A stretch of 64,000 bases of DNA. Source: Podospora bellae-mahoneyi (taxonomy: Eukaryota > Ascomycota > Sordariomycetes > Sordariales > Podosporaceae). The translations under genes and the position numbers were made by a program. How positions within the stretch are numbered: the stretch's first letter is position 1; every line of letters starts with the position of its first letter. The DNA lies in NCBI RefSeq assembly GCF_035222275.1, contig NC_085885.1:1240001-1304000 (forward strand), read 5' to 3'. The notes beneath the pieces were generated by a model. The model was given only the letters and a program-made list of their open reading frames with translations. It was not told where the DNA came from and made no database searches. Positions 45,221-57,340 of the stretch are shown piece after piece.

Positions 45221-45754
45221 TCAAGGGAAAACATCCGTCTCACAATTAAACTTCAACTGCTCGGCAGAAAGATACTGCGCCGGGCAATCATACTCATCCT
45301 CCTCCGTCGGGCGACAGTGGCCCCAAACCTCATCTTTCAAACCCAACCAAGTTCCAGTCCCGATTCTTATAAATAGCTATTCACCCAAGTGTCAGCACAC
45401 ATCCTCTCACAGCCCGTTCCCTCAATAGTACTCACTGAAATGACCAAAATCAACATCAAACTCCAACCGCTCGAGATCCTCCGGATTCCCATTATAGCAC
45501 CCATCCCCATCGCAAACAACACCCTCGATCTCGCTCACGTCCCACTTTTGGAGAATGAGCCGGGTATTCTTGACGTCTTCGCAGCTGTGAGGGGGGGGGA
45601 AGCCGGGGAAGAACAGCCAGAGGACCTCACCGCCGCTGCCGAGGTCGGTGCCTTCGTAGATCCAGATGTCGGCTTTGGCGGTGGTGAGGAGGGCGGTGGT
45701 GAGGAGGGCGGTGGTGACGAGGGTGACGAGGGTGGTGAGGGTGGTGAACTTCAT
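45221..45754 (-). CDS. Small secreted Cys-rich protein, structure uncertain
   Basis: Exon 1 (45754-45436) codes a signal peptide, with Met, Lys and a long Leu/Thr/Ala run ending about AKA-D, then a Trp/Asp-rich mature part with HSC, VVCDGDGC and LEFDVDFGHF. A clean intron follows (45377-45435; GTGAGT, GTGCTGAC, GAATAG). Exon 2 opens in one frame as TIYKNRDWNL, while the clearly protein-like end, WGHCRPTEEDEYDCPAQYL ... FNCETDVFP to the stop at 45221, lies in another frame. Either a second intron removes part of exon 2 or the frame is broken. A full reading would have about six mature cysteines. Such proteins are common in fungal secretomes; no family or function is recognised. Confidence 0.6.
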
Positions 45755-47574
45755 TTTGGAGGGTTTGGAGGGAGAAATGCACAACGATTGTTCATCTCCG
45801 GTGGTTGAGGGTTGAAGCTGATCGATGGCTGGTGAGTAGAGGAGGGACAAACGGCGGAACTTGTACCTCCCTCTTTATACCTGAGACGGGCGTTTGTTTG
45901 TGCCTCTCTGAGCTGATCAATGGTGAAATGGCGATATCCCATGTCTACCTAGTCTTAGTATAATGGTTCTGAGCCAAGTTAGCCAACGGTAAAATCGTAC
46001 CACGATAGCCGCTGCGATCGACATGGTGAACTTCTAGTTTCGTGTCACCGCCGTGTGGATGGTGATTTGTTCGAGGAGAAGCTAGAAAGCAACTACCTGG
46101 GGGAGCCGTACAGCCGATGTTGTCGTATTAACTACTTTGAAGACATTTAAAGTTCGAAAAATGATTCTCCATTCGGTGTTAGTAGGATTTTATGTCAAGG
46201 TTGATTCCAAGGAACGTGGAGATCTTAAGTTTAAGGGCTAATACAACCATGCGAAGCCGAGCAGACGACGAGACTCTCTGATAATACCATGCTCTCTCTC
46301 AATACACCCATGAAATCTTCAAAATCCCCATAAAGTTACCTACATCCAAACATCTCCAGAGCCACGATCCCCCGGAAGAAAAGTTGACCATCAACCACAG
46401 CAGAAGACCAACATAGCGTCCCAATGGCGGAGAATTGCTATGTACATCAATATCTATTGTCGATCTTTAAGAGCAAGGTACAGAATGTGAACTTCCTAAA
46501 GAGGCTTGTTTTCTCGATCCAATCTCTATGCTTGTTCTCAGTCGATACGTTGCGATGCCAAGGGCTGTTGGGTTTGGTATGGGCAATTCGACGTCATGTC
46601 GAGACTATCGAACGAGGACACGCGATATGTTTGACTGGGACTTGAGTAAGAAAAGCATCGACAATGGCCGAAAACAATCGGAGATTTTGGGCATTGACCA
46701 TTTGGTTTAAGGCCTTTGAGTTTGACTTGTTCAGCTTGCTGGAAGGTGACAGAAAAAAATGACAAACAGCTCACCGGTCATCCACACTTTGTTTGATTGT
46801 GGTGATGCGGCTACGAAAATCCGGTGGTTTTGGAGTCGAACATGGAAGCTCTCAGGGGCCGAGAGCAACCGAGGTTGGGGACATGCCCTCGGCCAGCAGG
46901 CTTACCGCTCGATCATTTGGCCGGTGCAACTGTTCCTTGTTGGAAGATGTGTGCGGGAAGAAATATATATACTGTCGTTAGGAAGGAGCAAGCTGTTGGC
47001 CTGACAGGTTCTCTGACAGCTTCATAACGACGATGTCGTGGCTGGGGCTGGCAAGGCAGGAGTCGTCGATCTTACCCTAACCTACTCAAACTGATACTAA
47101 TGTATTTAGGAAAATCACGTAGGAGTTTGAAATCAAGAGGACATCACAAAATGGAATCATCGACCTGGTGTCTTGCTGAAAGAGAGGAAAGTACCGAGTG
47201 TATGGTAACAAGATGAAAGATAAAACCGTAATTGCACACTCAGCGTAATATTTCACGACCTACAGCGGTCTTGACATCTTCATTATATAAGCAGCACCCT
47301 GCACCCAGAACCCTGGTCCAAGCTTGCCTTGTTGCATGCTGGCTGCGCCTTGAAGCTCCAGCATCATCCAGCCAACCTCCAACCAGCCGCCGCAACACCA
47401 TCGAACCTGTTGTCGTCGTCAGGAACATCAACGATTAATACCACCCCCGAAACGACCATCATCGCCATTCGATCAACAAATTCCACTTCCAATTGAAACA
47501 CCACCCTTACCTACCCTTCCAAATCGCGCAGCACCAGCACCCCTCCTCCCCGTCAACGAAACCAAACATTCACC
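45755..47574. other. Long spacer, no gene seen
   Basis: About 1.8 kb with normal composition holding the promoters of the two divergent neighbours. ORFs of 60-81 codons near 46424-47027 overlap in several frames, have no family and no splice context; I do not call them. Confidence 0.45.
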
Positions 47575-47956
47575 ATGGCCAACGGGTAAGTCCCTTCCCA
47601 CCCCCAACATTTACCCCCAAACCACCCACAACAACAATGTTATTGCGCAAATAGCTAACCACCACCCCCAAACAGATGGAGCATCTTCATCGGCCTAGCC
47701 ATCATTCTCGCAATGTGCACCGCCGCCTGGGTCTTTGCCCCCAAGGGTGAAAACCAAGTGTACGTCTTCCCCCTCCTCACCCCCCACCCTCCCAACCTCC
47801 AACTAACCTTCTCTCCCCCACAGCCTCTGGCGCTCCTCCCTCATCCTCGCCTTCGTCAGCTGCTACCTCATGTGGGCCATCACCTTCCTCGCCCAGCTTC
47901 ACCCCCTCATCGAGCCGAGACGGTCCGACATTCGCAAGGAGTTTGTCCACCATTAG
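47575..47956 (+). CDS. vma9: V-type ATPase subunit e
   Basis: Exons 47575-47585, 47676-47759 and 47824-47956, 75 residues. Subunit e is a small hydrophobic part of the membrane Vo sector of the vacuolar proton pump. The protein reads MANGWSIFIGLAIILAMCTAAWVF, then APKGENQVLWRSSLILAFVSCYLMW, then AITFLAQLHPLIEPRRSD, with two membrane helices and the family's conserved APKG and LHPLI(E)P patches. The first coding exon has only 11 bases. Introns begin GTAAGT and GTACGT and end AAACAG and CCACAG, with CTAAC branch sites in each. Length matches yeast Vma9 (73). Confidence 0.93.
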
Positions 47957-48393
47957 ACCACACAACCAAAAGCTACAACGAGATGGCACCTACCAAATAG
48001 ATGCAAGCCTCAACACGAGGCTAGAACTATAGGCGGCGAGCAATAGGACGATGATGACGAAGAAGAAGAAGGGGGAGGTTATTGGCATTGTTGTACGAAT
48101 ACCCACGGCACGGCATTCATAAACAGATTCTTTTTTTGGGGCTGGCGTTTATTTGTTTTCTTTTGCTTTTTGGGCGGCGGTTATAGGACGAACCAGGGGG
48201 GACGGGAATGAATCAAGCCTTGATAATGGAGGCTTTTGGGAAGAATGACGGCTGGAATTTGTACATTTCGTAAGCGGGCAAGCCCTTCGGAGGCTTAATA
48301 TCATGAACATTGGGCACACGTCTTTTCCATCAATTCATGTGATAAATACCCAAAAGTCAACGCTTTATTACTTTACCAAAAAACACTCCCCCT
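47957..48393. other. Convergent spacer
   Basis: A 437-base spacer between the 3' ends of the V-ATPase and Arv1 genes. Contains T-rich stretches near 48130-48170; no gene seen. Confidence 0.4.
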
Positions 48394-49379
48394 TTATCCC
48401 ACAGCCAACCTCCCCGCCCAATCTTTTAGATACCCCAATAGCACCCCCAACTCCCCTAACCCCCGTCCATCACCTCCCATTATCTGGCCCCCTTCCGTCC
48501 CTGCCGTCCAAGAATCCACCCCTTCTAACCCGGCAGCCCACAGCACCACCCTCCCCATCGCCCATCTGCTTAGCGCCCCTGCCATGGCCAAGAACGCGGC
48601 AACGCCGTAGCTGCAGTCGAGCAATATCTTCAACGCCTCAACATTATTAGCCACCACCGCCCATCCCAGCGACCTGGCCGCGGCGGGAACGTCATATTCC
48701 CATATGACCATCAGAATAGGGAAGAGCTTCGTAGAAGAAGAGACGAGAAGGGCCGTGGAGACAGAGTTTGGACGGGGATACCGGGGTAGGATGCCGAGGA
48801 AGGGGAGGGGGGAGAAGCGGGAGGAGGTGAGGAAGCGGATGGATAGGTGGAAGGAGAGGGTTGTTAGGGTGCAGAGTAATACTGTTTTCGGCATCATCAG
48901 CATGACTGATTGTTGGGGAATTGGTGGGGACACAGACGGAAAAAGACGTATTGAGTAACAATGGGGCGTTCTGCCAGGCCCTCGGTGTCACTGCTCTGCC
49001 TTTCGATCCTAGCCCAGGTGAGGTAAACGTCAAATAGCAGTAACAAAACCCCCAACCGGACGATGCTCGGGGCGAAGGCGTCTTCTTCTTTTTTGGGGTG
49101 GTCGGGATCGGAAGGGTCGGAGGAGGGGGTGTTCATCAGTGTGTTGTGGAGTAAATGTCGGTACACCTGCGGTTTTATGAGGACTAAATCGATGAATAAC
49201 ACCACAAAGTCGTGCTCGACGTATTTGTCGCAGAACCGCCCGCAGTTCTTGCAGACGGTGAGCCGGATGTTGTGGCCGCCCGAGGCGGAGGGCTTGTTGG
49301 TGGTGGAGGAGGTGTTGCTCGTTCCGCCCTCGCGCCAGAGGGTTTTCACTGGGTGGCGGCATTCGATGCAGATTGGCAT
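48394..49379 (-). CDS. arv1: Arv1-like ER lipid-homeostasis protein
   Basis: Exons 49379-48938 and 48881-48394, 309 residues. Arv1 is an ER membrane protein needed for sterol traffic and GPI-anchor synthesis. The N-terminal zinc-binding Arv1 homology domain has C4-x2-C7 and C43-x2-C46 (LTVCKNCGRFCDKYVEHD), followed by FIDLVLIKPQVYRHLLHN, the core family signature, and then several membrane helices. A 56-base intron (GTCTGT donor, GCTGAT branch, AAACAG acceptor) joins VTQYVFF to LLLCTLTTLSFHLSIRFL; using the nearer CAG instead would leave a 32-base intron, too short. The start is Met at 49379, the one directly before PICIECRHPV, not the upstream Met of the same frame. Confidence 0.92.
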
Positions 49380-49856
49380 GGTTGCGGCTGAGAGGGGGGT
49401 TATCGTGACATTTGAAAGGTTGTGTATAAAAGGCAAGGGGTGCGCCGTGGTGCACCGGTTTGTCGTCGTGTCGGAATATTGAATGCGATGGGAAATTGAT
49501 GATGCTCAATGGTGGTGTGAATGATGGACAGTCGCGATGCGCCTCGATAAGGGTTCTTATCAATAACTTAGCTAATCCAGGCATGCGCAGGGAAGCTGGC
49601 TGTTGGAAATGCGACCCCCTGAATGAACCCTGATGGTCAACCTAGATCCAAGCACTTGTCAGAGAGAAAAGAGAATGATCCAAAAAAACCTATTTTGATC
49701 CAGTAAATCCAACACGCTGCGCCAATTCTTGCTATATACCCTAAACAAGCATTCAAAAGAACAGAAAACAAAAACCAGCAATCCGCAATGAAGGGCTCAA
49801 CCTGCGCAATGCACCACTTGCCAAATTCAAACCCCACTTCCTGAGCTACAGAGATC
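49380..49856. promoter_or_regulatory. Arv1 upstream region
   Basis: A 477-base spacer with the Arv1 promoter and the LysM gene's 3' flank; no gene seen. Confidence 0.4.
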
Positions 49857-51740
49857 CTAATCAGCCTTCTTACTCCCTCCCCTCCCCCTCAGTGCAGCTG
49901 CCTCTCCAAAACTCCTCCCTGATGGGCCAGCAACAGCCGGACTGCCCAGAGTCCCCCCAAAATTCGGGTCATGCCACCCTCTCCCGTCATCATCACTTCC
50001 AGTGTTCTCCAATTCTATCAGATCACCCTGTCCGTTACTCCCTCCATACATCCCGCTCACCCGCCTCGGTCCCAGAATAGGCGTGACGTTCCCCGATTTT
50101 GCAAGTTCGACACCCTTCTCGATAGCGCCTCTCAGCCAGGTTTCCACAGCAAGAGCCGCCTTATCGAGACCTGTCCCTTGTCTGCTCATGGCGGAGGTGT
50201 CCTGGCCCTCTCCAAACGGGCTCTCCGCAATGGTAACCGGCGCATTAGCATCGTTGGTGAAGCCAAACCGAGCCCTGTCCATGCCCATGGCCGACATGGA
50301 AGGCAAAGAGTCAAAGTTGAATCCGGGAACATTCTTCTTAGCCCAATCGTTGAGAGGGTCTTTTTGTGGCCCAGGGGCTCGCACATTTCTGCCGAGCGAG
50401 CCTACACCTCCTGGACGGCGCATCCATGCCGGTCGGGGATCGTTATCGCTGGTGGCAGCTATCAAGTTTGATCGGGTGGGTAGGTTTCCATGAGAGGATG
50501 CAATCGGAGAACGGGTGGACAACAGCGAAGGGCGCCGAGAAGAGGGACTTTTTGGGCTTCCAATATTTGGCTCAGAAACACTGGTGTTGGGGGCATCAAC
50601 TGAAGCTCGAGGAGTTGACAAAGATGACATGGTGTGAGTGCTTTTTTTCCTGCGAGGAGGAAAGTACCCAAGCGACCTCCGAGAAACTCTGGCAACTTCG
50701 ACTGGGTGAGGATGGGAATCGATTGATACCCACCGTACATGGGTCCATGGGCGGTCGTTGTCGCCTGACTGTGATTGTTGCTCCAGCTGGTTACTATTTC
50801 CTGGATTCGAGAAAAAGTCGCCTCCATTGGTTGGCTGCCCCCATGGATCTGTTGTGTCTGGTGTTCGTGCCAACAGGTCAACCTTCGCTGCTGGGTCGAC
50901 TGGTGCTTCACAAGTCTTGCCCCTGACCTCACACGCATCCACCGGCATCATCAAATATTTCCTGACCTGGATTCCATCTCTTGACCAGAGGCCGTTGGCC
51001 TTTCGAAAAGCATCCTCTCGACATCTGTATTTCAGTACCACCCCGGCATACGTGTCTGTTGGTTGAACATGGTGAATGTAAACCAAGTGTTCCTCCGTTT
51101 CGTCATTCAATACCGTCCTGCCCAAATCCTCATCTGACCCCTTCTTCTTGAACTTTCTACCAAAATCCAAACCCCCATTCACACCTTCGTGGCTTTCAAG
51201 AATACTAGCAGTCCTCATCGCTTTCAGTCTGGCATCCCTCTTGGCCAATGTTCCAGTGCCAATCTCGTCGGAGCGGGGTCTGGTCTCACCCGGCGGCGCG
51301 GGGCCCCATGTGTTTGTGGCATCACCTTGACCGCCGCCTTGCCCCCCCTTTGCCCTGTTCCCGTTTGTTTGTGGTCGGTGCGACTCTCCGTTGATAAAAG
51401 ACTCCCCGCCTGCAATCAATGTGGTGGCAAGGTTCTGGACCGAGGCCCAGCTTGGCGCCCAAGTGCCTCCTAACAAACCCGCGCCTTGTCCTGAACTTCC
51501 TTTTGTGTTGGGACGATTCCGCGCAACTTCTGTTCTTGCATCATTTCTGCCTGTTACTGAGCCAATATGTGCGGCGGGAATCGGAGTCGCACCACGGCTG
51601 GTAGACCGACTGGAAGAGTTGTCGGGGTCGTCTTTGTAACTGGCTTGGCGCCGGTTTCGTGGCCGAATAAAGCTGGAGTCGGAATCCCGGGAGGCGGAGG
51701 GCAGGAGTGTGCTCGAAGAGGCCCGCTGCGAGGGGTTCAT
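49857..51740 (-). CDS. LysM-domain protein, probably intracellular
   Basis: Single exon of 627 residues with one LysM domain at about residues 218-268 (VYIHHVQPTDTYAGVVLKY, then FRKANGLWS and RKYLMMPVDAC). There is no signal peptide: the protein starts MNPSQRASSSTLLPSASRDSD and is Ser/Arg/Asn-rich and disordered for 200 residues, and again after the domain, where it has SPKSPSSRRPSLLSTRSPIAS. This layout matches cytosolic fungal LysM proteins of unknown role rather than the secreted chitin-binding effectors. The C-terminal 120 residues include KAALAVETWLRGAIEKGVELAKS, likely a helix. The start ATG at 51740 is the only one before the conserved-looking region. Confidence 0.87.
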   Translation of the reverse strand: MNPSQRASSSTLLPSASRDSDSSFIRPRNRRQASYKDDPDNSSSRSTSRGATPIPAAHIGSVTGRNDARTEVARNRPNTKGSSGQGAGLLGGTWAPSWASVQNLATTLIAGGESFINGESHRPQTNGNRAKGGQGGGQGDATNTWGPAPPGETRPRSDEIGTGTLAKRDARLKAMRTASILESHEGVNGGLDFGRKFKKKGSDEDLGRTVLNDETEEHLVYIHHVQPTDTYAGVVLKYRCREDAFRKANGLWSRDGIQVRKYLMMPVDACEVRGKTCEAPVDPAAKVDLLARTPDTTDPWGQPTNGGDFFSNPGNSNQLEQQSQSGDNDRPWTHVRWVSIDSHPHPVEVARVSRRSLGYFPPRRKKSTHTMSSLSTPRASVDAPNTSVSEPNIGSPKSPSSRRPSLLSTRSPIASSHGNLPTRSNLIAATSDNDPRPAWMRRPGGVGSLGRNVRAPGPQKDPLNDWAKKNVPGFNFDSLPSMSAMGMDRARFGFTNDANAPVTIAESPFGEGQDTSAMSRQGTGLDKAALAVETWLRGAIEKGVELAKSGNVTPILGPRRVSGMYGGSNGQGDLIELENTGSDDDGRGWHDPNFGGTLGSPAVAGPSGRSFGEAAALRGRGGSKKAD

Positions 51741-53007
51741 TGCATCGGGTATCGCTCCGGTGAAGCCGCTGCTGCTGCTAACCTCGACGATGCGCCGCGA
51801 TGACGGTATAAGAGATAGGGCATGGAATTATGACTGGAACTGTGGAACCATTGAGTTGCGGCGAAAGGTGAATACAGTCGTATCAGCTCAACGGACGACT
51901 GCAGGACGTTGGGAGACGATGTTGTTTAGGCGGTGGTTGGAATTGCAGCGACCTGTCCTTGATCTGTGACGCCGAAGGCCCAAAAGCAAACCCGCTAAGT
52001 TTCAATTAATTGATTACGCCGTGGCCTGGTAGCGAATGCATTTGGTGAAGAGATCGTGAGAAAGACGGTGGCGCATGGAGAAATATCTCGGCCGGTACAA
52101 GGGAGAGTTCCTGTTCGCGCACATTCAGCAGCAAGGCTTCTCTTCGTTGCTGTGAGAGACGGAGAGATGCTGCGGTGGGAGGTGATGGGTTGCGTCGCCA
52201 GGTTCCCCCCTCGGACCACTGCGTTCCAGCGTTCCTAGCCACTGCGCCGGGGCCACCCCTGCGAAGCCGTTCGTTTGACCAGAGTGGCCAATCAGTGCCA
52301 AGGATCACCCAACGGCATCAAAGTGCCTTGGACCTCACCTCTACCGGGGCATGACTTACACGACTGCGATCTCTCTTCCCTCCGGCTACTTTTCAGTCCC
52401 TGATATCTTTGAAAAGAAGCTCCATAGCCACAAGGAAACATGTTTGTCCTCTATCATGTCAGGTCGACAAAGCTCTTCTCCTCAAGCCTCACGCTTGCTC
52501 TTCTTATTCATGCCCACCATCCACCGAGCAGGTCCACACACGTTTCAGCCAATCTTGTTTATGAGGAGAATCCAAATTATGTTGATATTGCGATGGACTA
52601 CTCTACTGCCGGCAAATCCATAGTCTCTCCTACCCTACGACAGTATCTCTCAAATATCCTTCTATCAGGCGCCCAAATCATCGGCCAGCAACATGCACTT
52701 ATCCATTATCAAAACAAGGACGCAAGTCCCGGATAACTGCATCCTCCATAGAACACGCCAAGATTCTACGCACTGACCACCATCCCCTCAGATGGGTGGG
52801 GTTGAGTTTGGAAGCTGACAGTTGCAAGTGCGGGGCGACGCCCTGAGGAAAGTAAACAAATATTCTTGTGTTTTTGCGGAGCGACCGCGGCGTGACCTGA
52901 TTTGACGAACTCTCGATTTGCGACAACGACGACCTTTTCTCCTCCCCGACACTACCTGACCATCAACAGCGGGCACCGGGGATTTCTGCATACAAATCAA
53001 CGCCACC
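51741..53007. promoter_or_regulatory. Divergent region between LysM and SMC2 genes
   Basis: About 1.27 kb between divergent starts. ORFs of 70-100 codons overlap on both strands at 52000-52740 but none shows a family. I call no gene. Confidence 0.4.
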
Positions 53008-56000
53008 ATGAGGGTGACGGAACTAATTATCGATGTGAGTTTCACCGCCCAGGCTTTCTCTTGCTTGTCGTTGCTCTCCAACATTGGGCACCGCTAACCA
53101 GTTGTCGCATCACCAAAACAACAGGGCTTCAAGTCCTACGCCGTCCGCACCGTAATCTCGGGCTGGGACGAATCCTTCAACTCCATCACCGGCCTCAACG
53201 GCTCGGGAAAATCCAACATCCTCGACGCCATCTGCTTCGTCCTCGGCATCACCCACCTCTCCACCGTCCGCGCGCAAAACCTCCAGGATCTCATCTACAA
53301 GCGCGGCCAAGCCGGCGTGACAAAGGCCAGCGTCACCATTGTGTTCGACAACAAAGACAAGAAGCGATCGCCCATCGGCTTCGAGGAATACGCCACCATC
53401 TCGGTAACGCGACAGATCGTGCTGGGGGGCACGACGAAATACCTGATCAATGGCCACCGCGCGCAGCAGCAGACGGTGCAGAACCTATTTCAGAGTGTAC
53501 AGCTCAACATCAACAACCCCAACTTCTTGATTATGCAAGGTCGGATTACAAAGGTGCTGAACATGAAGGCGGTGGAGATTCTGGCCATGATCGAGGAGGC
53601 GGCGGGGACGAGGATGTTTGAGGATAGGAGGGATAAGGCGTTCAAGACGATGGCGAAGAAGGATCTGAAGCTGCAGGAGATTACAGAGCTGCTGCGGGAT
53701 GAGATTGAGCCAAAGTTGGAGAAGCTGAGGACGGAGAAGAGGGCGTTTTTGGACTTTCAGCAGACACAGAATGATCTCGAGAGGTTAACGAGGATAGTGG
53801 TGGCGCATGACTATGTCGTGTGTCAGGAGAAGCTGAAGCAGTCGGGGTCGGATCTAGAGGCGAAGAAGCAACGGCAGAAGGATCTGGAGACTTCGGCGGA
53901 GAGGTTGAAGAGCGAGATTTCACATTTGGAAGAGGATGTGGAAAGAGTAAAGGCGCAGAGGGATAAGGAGTTGAGAAAAGGAGGAAAGGCGCAGGCACTG
54001 GAGGAGGCGGTCAAGAAGTACTCGAACGAGCTTGTACGGCTAGCTACGGTGATCGACCTGAAGCGGACCAGTCTGGCGGAGGAGGAGGAAAGAAAGATTC
54101 AGGCTGAGAAGGCTGTTACCGAGCTGGAGGCGACACTGCAGGAAAAGACCAAGGCGTATGAGAAGACCAAGGCCAAATACGACACAGCGAAGGAGGCGGT
54201 GGAAAAGCAGAGTCGGGAGGTGGAATCCAAGGAGGAACTGCTACAGACGCTGCAAACCGGTGTTGCTTCCAAGGAAGGCCAGGAGAGTGGTTATCAGGGT
54301 CAATTACAAGATGCGAGGAACCGGGTGACTGCTGCTACGACGGAGCAGGAGCAAGCCAAGATCAAGATTGCGCATTTGGAGAAGCGGATAAAGGAGGAGG
54401 AACCGCGAGCAAAGAAGGCCAAAGAGGCAAACGCTGGGCTGTTGAACGAGTTGGAAGGGCTCAAGCTGCAGGCTCAGAGGCTGGAAAAGGAGCTGGGCAA
54501 GCTTGGGTTCCAACCAGGGTCAGAAGGCGAGCTGTACAAACAGGAAAGTCAGCTCCAACAGACCATTCGCAATCTGCGCCAAGAGTCGGATGCTCTGAAG
54601 CGCAAGGTTGCCAATATCGACTTCAACTATGCGGATCCAGTGCCAAACTTTGATCGCTCCAAGGTCAAGGGTTTGGTGGCTCAGCTGTTCACTCTCGACA
54701 AGCAGTTCATTCAGGCTGGTACGGCTCTGGAGATTTGCGCTGGCGGTCGTCTTTACAACGTTGTTGTGGATACTGAGGTTACTGGTACACAGCTCCTGCA
54801 GGGCGGTAGGTTGCGGAAGCGCGTTACTATCATTCCCCTAAACAAGATTGCTGCGTTCAAGGCCTCTGCTCAGATAGTTGCCACGGCGCAAAAAATCTGT
54901 CCGGGGAAGGTCGACTTGGCTTTGTCTCTTGTCGGTTATGACGAGGAGGTCTCGAGGGCGATGGAGTACGTCTTTGGCAACACGCTCATTTGCGCGGATG
55001 CCGAGACTGCCAAGAAGGTGACTTTTGACCCCAACGTCAGGATGCGCAGTATTACTCTCGAAGGCGATGCCTATGACCCCTCGGGTACCCTTTCCGGCGG
55101 CAGCGCTCCCAACTCCAGCGGTGTCTTGGTGACCCTGCAAAAGCTCAACGAGATCACCAGACAGCTCAAGGAAGCCGAAGCCAACTTGGGCTTGCTTCAT
55201 GATCACATCGCCCGTGAGAAGTCCAAGCTCGACCAGGCCAAGAAGATCAAGCAGGAGCTCGACCTCAAGTCCCACGAGATCAAGCTTGCCGAGGAGCAAA
55301 TCAGCGGAAACTCTGCTTCGTCCATCATCCAGGATGTCCAAAACATGAAGGAGACGATTGGCCAGCTCAAGGAGTCTATTGTCGAGGCTATGCAGCGACA
55401 GGTGGAGGCCTCGGCTGACGTCAAGCGCATCGAGAAAGATATGAATGACTTTGACAACAACAAGGACGGTAAATTGGAGGAACTGCAGAAAACGGTCAAC
55501 AGCCTCCGTGCTTCGGTCGCCAAGATGCAAACCTCGCTCAAGACTCTGCAGAAAGAGCTGCAAAACGCCCAGCTGGACTCTGAGCAAGTCTCTGCTGACT
55601 TGGCCGCCGCCAGGGAGCAAGTGCAGGAGATTGATCTGGCTATTGCCTCGCAGCAGGAGGAACTCACCGCCCTGGCCTTCAAGGCTGAAACGATCAAGAC
55701 CACCCATGACGAAGCCCAGTCCGAACTTGATGCGGAAAGGCGGAAACTCTCCGTGTTTGACTCGGAGCTCAAGTCTCTTGAACAGGCCACCCGCTCCAAG
55801 ACCTCGCGCATTGCCGAGGAGAAGCTTGAGCTTCAGAAGTTGGGCCATCAGATTGAGAAATTCGGTAAGGAGTCACAGTCTGCACTGGCGCATATCCAAG
55901 CCTTGGAAAAGGAACACGAGTGGATCCCCGACGCAAAGGATCAGTTTGGTCGTCCCGGCACGCCCTATGATTTTAGGGGACAGAATTCTAATATTTCAGA

Positions 56001-56693
56001 GCTGAAGGCCACGGAGAGGAACCTGAGGGAGAGGAGCCAGGGGTTGAGGAAGAAGATCAACCCCAAGGTGATGAACATGATCGACAGCGTGGAGAAGAAG
56101 GAGGTGGCGCTGAAGCACATGATGAAGACGGTGATGAGGGACAAGAGAAAGATTGAGGAGACGATTGTGAGTCTGGATGACTATAAGAAGAGGGCGTTGG
56201 AGGAGACGTGGAGGAAGGTGAATGGGGACTTTGGGGCCATTTTTGAGGAGCTCCTCCCAGGGTCTTTTGCGAAATTAGACCCGCCAGAAGGGAAGACGAT
56301 TAGTGATGGGTTGGAAGTGAAGGTTTGTCTTGGGAAGGTGTGGAAGGAGAGTCTGACGGAGTTGTCGGGTGGTCAGAGGTATGTATTCTTTTTGGTAAGA
56401 AACGGGATGTGTGCTGACGAAACATTAGATCGCTCATTGCACTTAGTCTGATCATGGCGCTGCTGCAGTTTAAGCCGGCGCCGATGTATATTTTGGATGA
56501 GGTTGACGCCGCGTTGGATCTGTCGCATACGCAGAACATTGGAAGGCTGATCAAGACGAGGTTCAAGGGGAGTCAGTTTATTGTTGTGAGCTTGAAGGAT
56601 GGGATGTTTCAGAATGCGAATAGGATTTTTAGGACGAGGTTTAGTGAGGGGACTAGTATGGTGCAGGCTTTGACGCCGGCGGATTTGAGGTGA
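53008..56693 (+). CDS. smc2: Condensin subunit SMC2
   Basis: Exons 53008-53034, 53125-56378 and 56429-56693, 1181 residues. SMC2 and SMC4 form the ATPase core of condensin, which compacts mitotic chromosomes. Exon 1 codes only MRVTELIID; exon 2 begins [15 protein letters not shown]. Walker A GLNGSGKS is at residues 32-39, followed by coiled coil to about 515, a hinge at about 520-670 ([11 protein letters not shown] to [10 protein letters not shown]), a second coiled coil, the ABC signature LSGGQR at 1089-1094 (split by the last intron) and Walker B with [11 protein letters not shown] at 1114-1124. The [20 protein letters not shown] block is SMC2-specific. Length matches fungal SMC2. Intron ends have consensus and all phases agree. 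Confidence 0.97.
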
Positions 56694-57340
56694 GAAGTGT
56701 GTTTATGAATGAGGATGGGATGGGTGTTTGGAGTTTGGGAGGGGGGGGGGAAAGCATGGATGGCTGGTTACAAAGGGATGGATGGGTTGCTTTTTGTTTG
56801 TTTGGTTTTCTGTTTGTTGATATACGGATGGGAGTGGTAGATATGATGAATGACTTGTCAAGTTGTACACGATATTATAGTATGTGTGAGTTTGGCCGTG
56901 GCTGTGTTTAGTGGGATACATTGTATTTTGTCTTGGTTGTCATTTCGTTGGTGTGTCTACGTTGTTGACTGCAAATAATCATAGGACAGGCTATATTCCT
57001 TCGTCTGAACTCCCGTCTGCAGCATGTATGTGTTGGGTTTATGTAGGTAAACAACGTGATGTAACCGACTGACAAATGTCAGCTGTCTTTGGGTGGAAGT
57101 TGGCAGAGGCAAAGCGGCTTTGTCTGTGAACTGATTGTCTTATATTATTACACAAAATCTACTCTGTATATACAAGGAACTTTTGTCTCTCTGTCCCCAT
57201 CTATCCCCTTTTCTTGCCAATATCCAGATCGCCTTATGGTTCTATATATCTTATCCGCCGCCTCTCAAACCATCCTCCCCAACTGACTCTCTCTATCATC
57301 ACCCACTCTCCCTCTCATCTCAATCAGTGCCCAGGCTCTC
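56694..57340. other. Convergent spacer
   Basis: A 647-base spacer between the 3' ends of smc2 and the MOSC gene; G-rich near 56740, pyrimidine-rich near 57300. No gene seen. Confidence 0.4.

Noticed and set aside
49971-50926. Plus-strand frames of 160-186 codons
   Set aside because: Antisense shadows of the LysM gene, which has a recognisable domain in its own frame.
53110-53457. Minus-strand frame opposite the SMC2 start
   Set aside because: Antisense to the SMC2 N-terminal ATPase domain, which is certain.
54838-55848. 336-codon minus-strand Leu-rich frame
   Set aside because: Antisense shadow of the SMC2 hinge and coiled coil.
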